From Diphasiastrum complanatum (Eukaryota; Streptophyta; Lycopodiopsida; Lycopodiales; Lycopodiaceae), in assembly GCA_029204225.1 (NCBI GenBank), contig CM055104.1, positions 49,555,399-49,619,398 on the forward strand: a stretch of DNA of 64,000 nucleotides, read 5' to 3'. Shown in pieces: positions 20,037-29,233 of the stretch (within the stretch, counting starts at the first letter, position 1; every line of letters starts with the position of its first letter). Position numbers and translations under genes: made by a program. The notes under the pieces are model-generated. The model worked only from the letters and a program-made list of their open reading frames with translations. It was not told the origin of the DNA and ran no database searches.

Positions 20037-20322
20037 TGCAGATTGAAGGGAAAATGCCCGTCGTAGGCCTTTTGCCCTTCAAATTAAAGTCATTTACTAA
20101 TGCACCCGTCAAATGTGAAAGGAAATGAAATGGGCATTCCTTCAGTTTTAAGGGAAACCTTTAGAAAGATGTGTGAATAAGTGTATAGATCATGGTTTAA
20201 TTAAAAAAATACCTTTTTTAAATGATACTTATTAAAATTAATGTATGATTTGAAGGGTGAAACTGGGTTATATCCTTCAAAGCATATTTTCTTGAAGGGT
20301 AGAGTTGCCCTTCAATCTACAA
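20037..20322. mobile_element. Possible MITE with CCCTTCAATC terminal inverted repeats
   Basis: The left end gcagattgaaggg (about 20,038) is the inverse of the right end cccttcaatctac (about 20,309-20,321). Between them lie further TTGAAGGG/CCCTTCAA pairs, so the segment could form several hairpins. No convincing target duplication is visible. It contains no ORF. Confidence 0.35.
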
Positions 20323-20550
20323 CATTGCTTGCCAATTTTGGATGACGTGGAATATTTTAAATGATGATGTGAAAATTTTGAAAAAATTTTAATTGATGGC
20401 GTGGAATTATTTTGTCGATTTTTTTTAATAGTGATGTGGGGGAATTTCATCCATCCAAAGAGCTTTAAAATGGGTATTAGTTGGCCTTATAAAGAGATAT
20501 ATTTATTATGTTATGTAACCATGTAGTGATATTTGCCACAAGAATCTTAT

Positions 20551-20643
20551 GGAGTTGACTCAATTGGTTAGTTTGACACCCAACGTTTCTTTGGTCCCAA
20601 GTTCAAGCTTTCCCTCAGAAACCAAGAAGCGTTAACACCAAAC
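20551..20643 (+). mobile_element. tRNA-derived SINE, diverged copy
   Basis: Same element as at 56,572-56,656: ggttagtttgacacccaacg, gtttctttggtccc and gaaaccaagaag are shared in order. The A box (tgactcaattgg) and B box (aagttcaagct) are mutated. Probable target duplications are caagaatcttat (20,539-20,550) and aaagaaacttat (20,644-20,655), 10 of 12 matching. Confidence 0.65.
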
Positions 20644-21200
20644 AAAGAAACTTATATTGCTTTGTCATAAGATTTTATTGGAACAAATGTCATGGGCATT
20701 GAAATTCATTAGCAAAAGCATCATATAGAAATTGCATGAAGGCTAAGCCCTAAACTTCAAAATTGTAAGTTGGAACAATGCACGACAGCTACTACTTTGA
20801 AAATTGACTCATGACCATGGGGATATTACAATTGAGAGGTTGTACATTAAGATCCATATGGTCCTTTCATTTTGTAATCTATCTTTTACATCCCTCAATT
20901 TTTGTGTCATTTATGTTATTAGCATTAAGTAGTCTTCAGAGTACAATGTTGTGGCCACCCACGTTCCAATTGTTTCCAACTTCCACATGGCAATCTTGAT
21001 AAGTTGATGCTCGTCGTGTCATTTATTAGCAAAGTTGCTTAGTAAATTGTTTCTCAAAATCTCCGAAATAGTGTTATTCAAGTAGGAAACATATTCTCTT
21101 CAATTTGAAGTGTGAGTATTGTCACTATATTTCCTTCATATAATGTGCTCTACTATGAGAGTAGTCAAATTAAGTTTCACACACGTTCAAGTTGCTTGTC

Positions 21201-21289
21201 GATGTTTTACCCATGAGTGGTGACCGCTTCTAAGTTTACACCTCAAAGATGTTTTACCCATGAGTGGTGACCGCTTCTAAGTTTACACC
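21201..21289. repeat. 47-bp tandem duplication
   Basis: Two copies, starting at 21,201 and 21,248, appear identical over 42 bp (gatgttttacccatgagtgg, tgaccgcttctaagtttaca), separated by tcaaa. Such identity in aged DNA points to a recent event. No coding frame crosses it. Confidence 0.85.
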
Positions 21290-21292
21290 AAT

Positions 21293-21996
21293 TTGAGGAT
21301 GTTCGTAGTGGGTTTGAAATGGGCTTTGAGGTGCAAAACATGGGTCAAATGTCAACACCATAATTCCTTTATCTTGGACTTCACTGATGCTATGGCTCAC
21401 CTGGTCCTCAAAGCATCATCCATAGAGTCATACAAGTTTCCTTGTATCTTAGCACGATGTTCCATTCATGATTCCGTCTTCTATCGTCATTTCCACTCCC
21501 ACCACGAGTATGTTCCTGCTGCTGACGATGGTAAGCCACGCAGCTGGTGCATTATATGAGGTTCAAGGTCTCCTTGCAATACCTATAACTTCATCCTTGC
21601 TAGGAAGCTCTCTCAACACCCTCACTAATTGGTTGATTTCTCAACGTTGTCTATCACTATGGCTCATCAATTCACTATTCTTCTGCTTTGCGTTGTCATG
21701 GTGTACTCCATCCAACCATCCCTGCCAGTATTGGAGGAGGCCAAAATGATCATGAGAGAGAATCTTCCGTAGAAGATGACTCGAAAATTTACGAGCAAGA
21801 ACAAGCAGTCGTACCCATTCAGCAATCGAAAGTGGCAATTTCACGACCTTCAGAAGACTCTCTGGATAGTGCCCACGTTCTCCAAGGATTAAGAGATGCC
21901 AAAATGGGCGATAGAGTGCTCATACCGCGAAAATTGCCTGCATTTCCAACTCCACCTTCAGAGCCGAGCCCTGGCAATCAAGATTCCACACAGTAA
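21293..21996 (+). pseudogene. Unidentified coding-like segments
   Basis: Protein-like stretches occur in several frames: HDSVFYRHFHSHHEYVPAAD, followed by a possible donor GATG|GTAAGC near 21,531; and, in a frame ending at 21,996, ASIGGGQNDHERESSVEDDS and ISRPSEDSLDSAHVLQGLRD. The latter is acidic and Ser/Pro-rich, like the linker before copia RT, and copia RT does follow at 22,170. It may be the linker of that copia; the upstream part is unassigned. Confidence 0.3.
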
Positions 21997-22169
21997 CACC
22001 TTCAGCATGGAAAACCAAAATTTAGCAGCCGGATTACATTGTTTCAAATTTATTGCAATAACTGGAAATGTCCTTCCAGAGCTTCCAAAAGCGATACAGG
22101 CAACCTTACAGAGCGTGCTGTAAATCTGCAGGCAAGCTAGGCAAAATAAATTCAAAAGTTGGTAGCTAT

Positions 22170-22382
22170 ATTTTATCCTTACGCCTACTATTCGCATCTG
22201 CAACTGCGATCGACCTCAGGATTCACATTATTGATGAGAAGACATCATTTCTACATGGCGACCTAGATGAAAAAGTCTACATAGATCAACCTCCAGGTTA
22301 TATCTCCAACTCGCTTCCTACCTACGCTTGGCCGAATGCACAGAACTATCTTTGGTTTGAAACAATCTGCACGATCATGTAA
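22170..22382 (+). pseudogene. Copia reverse transcriptase fragment
   Basis: The translation LRLLFASATAIDLRIHIIDE, KTSFLHGDLDEKVYIDQPPG matches the L...A....L..HQMDVKTAFLHGDL.E.VYM.QP.GY block of copia RT. It is cut at both ends and followed by a stop at 22,380. The YVDD block is missing. Confidence 0.8.
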
Positions 22383-22640
22383 CCTTTCGATTCCTTGCTA
22401 TATCCTAATTTTAGTAAATTTGAAAGGAGAATCATCAATCGCCCTTCTCAACCGAGTAAAAGCATGGTTGATCATCGACATTGGGAAAGTAGATCTATAA
22501 TGGATCCTCCTCCTTAATAGTCTCACCTCGTGCTAATTTCTCTCTGTCTTTTTTTCTGCTTTTAACTTCAGAATATGTCTCTTGAATTGCTCTAGAAGGA
22601 CTTTGTTTATCTTATCTTCGGGAGACTGAAAAAGAAAAAG

Positions 22641-22848
22641 CTATGCTTAGCATAGAGACATAAAATATAAAACAGAATAGGGGACATAAAGTATAAAAAA
22701 GAAACAATTAAATAAAAAAAAAAACTATGCTTAGCATAGGAGACATAAAATATAAAAATGAAACAATTAATAAACACCTATGCTAAGCATAGGAGACATA
22801 AAATATAAAAATGAAACAATTAATAAACACCTATGCTAAGCATGGGTG
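22641..22848. repeat. Palindrome array 1: CTATGCTNAGCATAG in 53-bp tandem units
   Basis: CTATGCTTAGCATAG occurs at 22,641 and 22,725, CTATGCTAAGCATAG at 22,778, and CTATGCTAAGCATGG at 22,831. The last three are exactly 53 bp apart, with an A-rich spacer (gacataaaatataaaaatga). The array overlaps the 3' end and stop region of the minus-strand gene ending at 22,820. The same palindrome fills its introns. It is not a CRISPR: the repeats are palindromic and the spacers identical. Confidence 0.85.
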
Positions 22849-23486
22849 AAGTAAATATCATGTCTCTCAACAAAATAAAAAATGGAGTCAAAAATTCATT
22901 TCGGCTACTCAGAGGATAAAGCCTCTGGCACTCTTCAAAATCTTGACAATTTAACCATGTCACAAGGGCTTCTTGAACTTTCATAAATAATGTATGCCTG
23001 CATTTAAAAAGTGTAATTGTTAAAAATCCAACAAAATCATGAAAATCATTTTATTACAAAAAGTATCATGAAAACAAATATTTAAATTATGACTATTACC
23101 TTTGAAATTCTTTTCCCATTTCTGCCAGAGAAAGTTGACCATCGGCAACTCTAGAAAGAATACTTATTATTAGCTCTGAAAAGCTAATTCCTTGCATGTT
23201 CTTCCACTCTGATATTCCCATTTCTATATGTATTGGCTTCAGAGTTTGAGTGTTGACAACTTTCTTCTTTGGGCACCCTGAGCAGGTTGGCCTTTTATTT
23301 GAAAATTTTTCCATTCGTCAAAAAATTTATCAACAAGAGCCCACACCTAAAATCAAGAAAAAATTAAATTATTTGATAAAAAATTTAAGGAGTATTGAAA
23401 TTGAGTTCATCTATGGAAATATGGGTGAATGAAAGTTCATTAAATTCACCAATCCGACTAAGCGCATCCGTAACTTGGTTAAAATT

Positions 23487-24575
23487 TTAGTCTGATAAAA
23501 ATAATTTAAAAGGATTGTAACATATATTATGACCAGAGCATTTCATGACGAGCATAACAAGAATAATTATCTGGCCACTACGAAAAGCAAGCCGAAAAAA
23601 ATTATCATATTTTGTAAAGCTCTGCATAGGATTTTTCAAATCAAAAGACATGTCTGTCTCTTGAGGACAAAGTGCTTTCAGCTCTAGTTGATTCACATCT
23701 CCTGCTTTGGAGACTCTCGTGTATTCTTTGTGAAAGAACCAGTTTCTTTGTATGACAGTCATCTTCATCTAATAGTCATGATCAATATTATGGTCCCAAG
23801 CCAATAATTTTGCTTCTTCCACTATTAGGCTAGCAAATACAATTGCACTCAAAGTTCGAAAGAAAGAAATATGGGGATACTCTTGAGATAACTCTTTTCG
23901 GGCTTGTAAACTATGTATGCCCCCAAGAACAAAAAAATGATATGAATCTAATAAAGAAAAATCAAAATCTGCAACGTCGTTGTATTCGTTGGGATCAACC
24001 AAAACAACAAAAGGGATAACTATGGCCTGTGTATGATCTTTAAATTTTATTTTTAGATTATGTACATGTATTTCATTTGGTTCTCTTACTTCCATTGGCC
24101 TATCTCTTGTTAATGGGTCTACAAGTGGCCTATCACACTGATTTCTATCTAAAATCAAAGTTGTTTCTCTAATTTTTTTTGTTTTATGAATTTCTTTCCT
24201 TAATTTAGCAAACTCAGAGCTATTTTGTAAGGGGCGGATGGAGGCACCAAGTAAGGACATCGATGGTTTAGTCACGGCTTTCTTGCTTTCAGCTGATGGA
24301 ATGAACTTGTGGTGATGTGTAGTCATGGTCTTTGGGCGAGACTTGGGTCTAGTGAGAGAGGACTCAGAAATATTATGTGATCTTTTTTTTTTGGGATGAG
24401 GGACAGCTACAGTATCATCCTCAACGTTTTCAAAGGCTGGCTTTGTGACCTGAGCAGTGGTAGAAGCAGGCTTGTGAGGTCCAATAGATACAGATCTTGA
24501 ACTCCGTAATGAGTAGACTGGATCTTTCCCCTCAGCAATAGCAACTAGCACCATTTTTAAACATTGCTTCATGCT
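23487..24575 (-). pseudogene. Exon 3 of the ParB-like gene (main coding exon)
   Basis: It begins after a strong acceptor (gtttttgttcttgttcag|AGC). One frame runs from 24,575 to 23,487, broken only by TAG at 23,769-23,771, after which it continues MKMTVIQRNWFFHKEYTRVS, ELKALCPQETDMSFDLKNPM and QSFTKYDNFFRLAFRSGQ. The ATG at 24,662 lies in the intron, so the start of the open frame there is not the protein start. The real 3' boundary is probably shortly after SGQ, but no clean donor was found. A single stop in about 360 codons shows that selection ended recently, or that the stop is an allele or sequencing error. Confidence 0.55.
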
Positions 24576-24718
24576 CTGAACAAGAACAAAAACAAAAAAC
24601 GGGTTTAAAGTATAATGAGTAAAGGCATTTATATTGGCCATGCTCAACACAAGACTGCTCAATTTACAAAAAGATTTTACATGTATAAGTTTATGGGAAT
24701 TTTATATTTAGGTAACCA

Positions 24719-24733
24719 CTATGCTAAGCATGG
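24719..24733. repeat. Single palindrome copy in intron 2
   Basis: CTATGCTAAGCATGG lies within the 205-bp intron between exons 2 and 3 of the ParB-like gene (intron 24,576-24,780). It links the two larger arrays and shows that the palindromes are spread over all noncoding parts of this locus. Confidence 0.8.
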
Positions 24734-25357
24734 AACACTTGTTAACAATCATGAATAAAATTAGGTTCATGATTACATACCAAAGTAACTGGAACTTTAT
24801 CAAAATAAGTTTTGATGGACTCGTCCTAGCAAAGTCAAATCTTTATCATAGTCTCGTTCAAAATGAAAATAGAACGAGAGTTATCCGTTTCCTTTACAAG
24901 CACGTTCACAAAACCTTCTTCCTCATCCTCATTTGGTTGATCAGCAAGTAATTTTTCTTGAATAAAAAGCTCAGAGAGCTTTGTGTTGTTGACCCCTCTT
25001 GTGAAGTAGTACATGAATTTTTCTTTATCCTTCAATGGAGCATCTTGAAGTTTATCCGAAATTTTAAAAGAAATCCTCAACATTTTCAAGATTATCACAG
25101 ACAATTGAAAAATCTGCAAAGAGAAAGATTCTTTAGGAAAATTTCAAACAATACCTTGATGAAAATACTAAAAACTTTAAATAGACAAGCCATTTTTGTG
25201 AAAAATCTCCAAAAATCATAACTAAAATTAGCATTTTTTGTAAAATTTAATTATAAATTCATAAGATTTATAAGCACATTTTCTTACTAAAACATCTCAA
25301 AAGTTTCACTTTTCATAGACTGAGCCTTGCAAAATGAGAAAAATACGAGTAATGAAT

Positions 25358-25772
25358 CTATGCTAAGCCTAGGTTGTGTTCGGGTCCTGAATAACAAGCA
25401 TAGGAAGTCGTCGTGATGTTTCTCTTCTTACCACCTATCGACCTATGATGAGCATAGGTTGCATCTCTGGTCCTCTTCTAACCTATGCTCAACATAGGTC
25501 GTCGCTCGCGTCCTCTAGTCCCACCTATGCTCAACATAGGATGTCTTTGCATGCTGCTTGCTAACCTATGCTCAATATAGGTTAGTAAGCAGCATGCGAA
25601 GACATCCTATGTTGAGCATAGGTGGGACTAGAGGACGCGAGCGACGACCTATGCTGAGCATAGGTTAGAAGAGGACCAAAGATGCAACCTATGCTCAGCA
25701 TAGGTCGATAAGTACTGGAAAGAAGATAGGTTGTTACTCAGGACCCGAACACAACCTATGCTCAGCATAGGT
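25358..25772. repeat. Large fold-back inverted repeat made of regularly spaced 19-bp palindromes
   Basis: The arms mirror around 25,573. Palindromes at 25,441, 25,481 and 25,523 pair exactly in position with those at 25,687, 25,647 and 25,605, and the centre is itself a copy (25,564-25,582, ACCTATGCTCAATATAGGT). Arm text between motifs is also mirrored (ttgcatgctgcttgctaacc against ggttagtaagcagcatgcga; gtcgctcgcgtcctctagtc against its complement). Beyond about 130 bp from the centre the left arm has about 17 extra bases, and pairing resumes with cgggtcctga and its mirror. Motif spacing inside is 40-42 bp. It lies in intron 1 of the minus-strand gene. Confidence 0.9.
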
Positions 25773-25795
25773 TAGAGGAGAGGACTCGTGCAGCC

Positions 25796-25896
25796 ACCTA
25801 TGTTGAGCATAGGTCACCCAAGTGTTAAGAAGATGAACACTAACTAAAACATGAATATTTAGTAATGCAATACTTTAATGCCCATGCTAAGCATAG
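25796..25896. repeat. Palindrome copies outside the fold-back
   Basis: ACCTATGTTGAGCATAGGT at 25,796-25,814 (42 bp after the copy at 25,754) and CCATGCTAAGCATAG at 25,882-25,896, thirty bases from the exon 1 donor site at 25,926/25,927. They continue the array to the 5' end of intron 1. Confidence 0.8.
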
Positions 25897-26089
25897 AACA
25901 AATTCAAAAAATGATAGGAATCTTACCGTCAAGAAATGTGTGAGCAGGAACGTATGCAAAATACTAGAGAAACTTGTGACTTTGTCACAACGAGAGCTCT
26001 GGCAGCATGTGTGCTTCTAAATTCGCAAATGAGGTGAGTTATGCTTGGACTACGGTCCTTAAATATTTTCTTTTCCAAGACTCCAACCT

Positions 26090-26235
26090 CATGTCGACCT
26101 GGACCATGCTCCGAGACCAAGTAGCGGCAACTCAACTCACCTCTCGCGGACCTCGAGCTTGCGCCGGGACCGAGTTGTCGTGACTCACCTCACCTCACGC
26201 AGACCTCGAGCCTGCACCGGGACCGTCCAAACCTA
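26090..26235. repeat. GC-rich tandem repeat of about 53 bp, three degenerate units
   Basis: Units share gacctcgagc(t/c)tgc(g/a)ccggg and accgag..g(t/g)cg..actcacctc. The first unit (cgacctggaccatgctccga) is the most diverged. It lies just upstream of exon 1 of the minus-strand gene, so it may be part of its 5' flank or promoter. Confidence 0.6.
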
Positions 26236-26281
26236 TACCTAACCCTAAGCCTACTCTTGGGTCAACCCTAACCCTAAGGAT
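26226..26281 (-). repeat. Telomere-like CCCTAA tract (telo-box-like)
   Basis: The words acctaaccctaagcct and caaccctaaccctaagg, on the minus strand TTAGGGTTAGGG, sit about 260-300 bp upstream of the first recognisable exon end of the ParB-like gene. Short telomere-like boxes occur in plant promoters, so a regulatory role is possible. It may equally be an old interstitial telomere patch. Confidence 0.5.
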
Positions 26282-28160
26282 GCTGCCAAATAGTATTTAA
26301 GACATGGTAGCAACTAGAAATTTCAATTGACCAGTTAGTTGCTAGGCTTGTTGCTTATTTGCATTTAGCTATTTTTCTTGTTTATGTCTATTGATCAGTG
26401 AAAATTCCTTAGAAAATGTACTTTAAAAAAGAGAATGTGCAAATATAATTTAAGTTGTTTTGTATTTCAATGGGATTTCAGTCAAAAACATTTGTTCTCT
26501 TGAATTATTATTTCATTTGTAATTGTGATGGTTTTATGAAGTTTGCAACAAAAAACTTGTAGTTCTTTATTCAAAATATGCATTTTCTGGCTTTTTTTAA
26601 AAACAAAATTTAGAGATTTATCTAAAAAAATCCATGATTTTGGCCTAAAACTAGGACCATTAAAAAACATCAAAAAAGATTATTCTTTTTCAAGTCAAAG
26701 TCCCAAAACAAATGTCATCATGTTAAAGGTAAAACCCAATAAAATTTAACATTTTTGAAATGTGTACCACATTTTAAACTATTGTAGACATCCATGAGTA
26801 GCCTTCCTCAAATTCCTACAAATAGTAGAGTTTGGAAGAATTCATCCCATACTTACAAATCTTGGTAGAATTAATGTCTCGAATCAAAAAATTAGACCAT
26901 TTTATATTTGACAAAACAAGAAAGCCAGAAAAAGTTGAATCTAAAAGTAATTCAAAGAAAAAAAATCCTTGGTACTAAAATAAACCAATGATTAAGTAAG
27001 TGACCTTTATTATTCAGTTGGTGATTGAACCAGAAAGATATTTGTGCAATTGAGATTCAGATCAAATCATATGTTTTGACTCTTTTCAACCAATAATCAT
27101 TTTGGAAAATTCTAAAATTTTCAAGTTGCAAAGCTACAAATTGTAATGATTAATTTCAACATTCCCATCTTAATGATAAATTTCTTGCTCAAATAAGTAT
27201 CACACACTTTCATTCTCATATCTAAAGTATGACAACGTTGCCACCCATCTGATTCTCGTAAAAGAATAACTTTTAAACTATAATTTATAACTTAGTGACA
27301 ATGTTATACACAATATAGTTATTAATATATGTAAGTACTCCACCATCACAAATTTGTACACAATTCACAAAGGTCACTCTTATTATCACTTGAATAAGTG
27401 CCTTGTCTATTTTCAAACATATTACCATCCTATTCACACTTTTCCATTGTCCTTGCTAGGACTACCAACAAATGCATGTATCTAGTTTCTTGTCACATAT
27501 TAGAGCCTCTACTTGTTAGTTAGGGCTAAGTTTGCAATTACACCACAATTTTGCAAGCCTTAAAGTGTGCATTTCTTCATAGGTATATATTACGGCATGT
27601 ACAATTTGGCCCTGCCATCACATAATTAGGCTTGAAAAAGCTTTTTTCAACCTATATAATCAATCTTTTTGTTGCAAAATAGATGATGTCCACATGATTT
27701 GATTGTGGCTTGTTGTCTTTTTATTGTATTTTCACCAATGCTACATGTACCAGCTGCTTGCTCCCAAGGGTGGATCTGAACTGCATAGGTAGAATTTCTT
27801 TTGGTTTAAAACATGGGATTAATCTTGTGTAGCTAAGGAGTTGACTAGTGTGGTGACTATGTTAATGGTGTGGTGCAATTAATTAGTGGATAGTGTGTGG
27901 ATTGGTGGATAGTGTGTGTGGATCAGTGTGGTTGCTTTTGGTATTTTTTGTTGTGGTTTTATAGCTAGAGGAAGTAAGGTCATCTCCAAGGCTCTATGGC
28001 ATGTTCATTTCTAGTTTTATAACTTAACATGCATTTTGATTGAGGATTTAGTAAAATGTATACGCCTAACTAACTATCCAAGGTGACAAATTTGAATGTG
28101 ATTTTTTTCATTAAGATTATCAAAAGTGGTAATAAAAAAATAATAACCAAACCACTCTCA
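26282..28160. other. A+T-rich noncoding stretch, no gene seen
   Basis: No coding support on either strand. Minor features are a TG-rich patch at about 27,880-27,940 (ggatagtgtgtggattggtg) and several poly-A/T runs. The 60-70 codon frames at 26,482-26,750 have low-complexity composition. Confidence 0.5.
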
Positions 28161-28164
28161 TCAA

Positions 28165-28377
28165 TTGGAGTTTTATTGCCATCACCCAAACATACCTATC
28201 TTTGTACACAACCAATATTGTAATGGAAACACCCTTAGGCCACCTACAAGAAGTGCTCTACTAAGGAAAGAGTTGATTGAAGAGGCATATGCCTTCAAGA
28301 GAGGGAAGAGTGGGATTTATACCCCAACCTATTCCGCAAAAGATCTATGCTACATGTGCTTGAGAAGATACACTTAA
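28165..28377 (+). CDS. Short unidentified ORF, exon-like
   Basis: The 70 codons include TRSALLRKELIEEAYAFKRG and IYTPTYSAKDLCYMCLRRY, which look like protein. There is no known motif, no clear splice site and no neighbour to anchor it. It may be an exon fragment or chance. Confidence 0.2.
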   Translation: MEFYCHHPNIPIFVHNQYCNGNTLRPPTRSALLRKELIEEAYAFKRGKSGIYTPTYSAKDLCYMCLRRYT

Positions 28378-28639
28378 AGGGGCTCAATATTCAGTTTGTT
28401 TCTAACACTAGTACAAATTCAAAAAATGCTCTCAAATTTTCTCATTGGATAAAAACAATATTCAAATAAATGTTATACATAACTAAATAATGCACCTCTC
28501 AGTTTAGTAGTCACTAGTTAATCGTGAGCTCAAATCTGTAAGGTCCCCGTTATGAGGAGAAGCCATTATTGAGCACAGTTGTTAGTATAGGTCTACTGTG
28601 AGACCATGATGGTTAGGAGATGGCTAGATTACATAGCAG

Positions 28640-28762
28640 GAAGTCCTGGGGGGTTCTTGGGGTGGAGCCCCCCGAGAAACAGGGGGTACGGGGGATGGTA
28701 GCCCCCCAGTGGGGTTTGGGGGGGAAAGCCCCCCAATGGTAGGGTCCGGGGGCCTCTTCATG
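28640..28762 (+). repeat. G-run/C-run island, quadruplex- and hairpin-prone
   Basis: Runs of five to seven G (ggggggttcttgggg, cagggggtacggggg, ggggtttgggggg) alternate with C runs (agccccccgag, agccccccagt, aagccccccaa), so each GGGGG can pair with a nearby CCCCCC or stack as a quadruplex. The three 'GAGCCCCC/TAGCCCCC/AAGCCCCC' phrases are imperfect repeats of about 45 bp. The 66- and 73-codon minus-strand frames here are artefacts of the runs. Confidence 0.6.
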
Positions 28763-29233
28763 ATTTGGACTTTTGACTCCCTGAGCAAAAACACACTTTT
28801 TGGTGTTTTGCATCCCTTTGGTCTTTTGGCTGTTCGCTCTCTCAAATGGTGATCGCCACTATATAACTACCACATTGAGAGGCATTCGTCAATAGTTGGA
28901 GCATTCTGTTATTGTGTAGATTAGTCATCCAGTCATTGAAATCGATAGGTCGACTACGTAGACAAGCACAAAGTCTGATGACTATTAGTTGTGAAAAAGA
29001 CAGATAGTAAGTCGATAAGAGAGTAGAATTAGACAAAATGATAAATCGAGGTAGCACACATTCACACTGACATAAATATGAATGCAATAAGACAATAAAT
29101 TAACTCAAGAAGTAAATAATACAAGTCAATTGAAATGATAATCACAAGACAATTGTGGTAATAACTGCATATTCCAACTAGTTCTTAGTTCTATAACGGC
29201 TTCGATGATTCGAAGATTAGTCGATAGCTTATT

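Larger units (their letters stand above)
22820..25966 (-). pseudogene. Multi-exon gene with a ParB-like GGIHS segment, associated with a palindrome array
   Basis: Minus-strand exons, by splice sites and phase: end of exon 1 at 25,927 (GACG|GTAAGA); exon 2 25,113-24,781; exon 3 from 24,575 to about 23,500; exon 4 23,346-23,100; exon 5 22,997 to the TAA at 22,820-22,822. Phases fit at junctions 1/2 (phase 1, restoring DFSIVCDNLE), 2/3 (phase 0) and 4/5 (phase 2, EFQR|HTLFMKVQEALVTW). Exon 3 encodes a Ser/Pro/Lys-rich part with PHPKKKRSH (possible nuclear signal), then TLILDRNQCDRPLVDPLTRD, AIVIPFVVLVDP, YHFFVLGGIHSLQARKELSQ and KLLAWDHNIDHDY. The GGxHS helix and the preceding 'RPLVDP' segment recall ParB/sulfiredoxin-type folds, by memory only. 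Damage: two stops and a +1 shift in exon 2, one stop in exon 3 (23,769-23,771), and a frameshift in exon 4. The 3' end of exon 3 and the start of exon 1 are unresolved. Confidence 0.55.

Noticed and set aside
19435-20128. Plus-strand frames of 66, 65, 149 and 70 codons
   Set aside because: They lie opposite the gypsy gag, whose domains and codon pattern identify the minus strand as coding.
22641-22848. CRISPR-like array (53-bp period)
   Set aside because: Repeats are palindromic, spacers are identical, and the setting is a plant genome. It is a tandem repeat.
22641-25896. Palindrome array as a simple LTR or MITE end
   Set aside because: No matching terminal repeats or target duplication could be found at 22.6 and 25.9 kb, and the copies are spread over introns and the 3' end of one gene.
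28613-28845. 66- and 73-codon minus-strand frames
   Set aside because: Proline/glycine-rich products of the G-run/C-run island.
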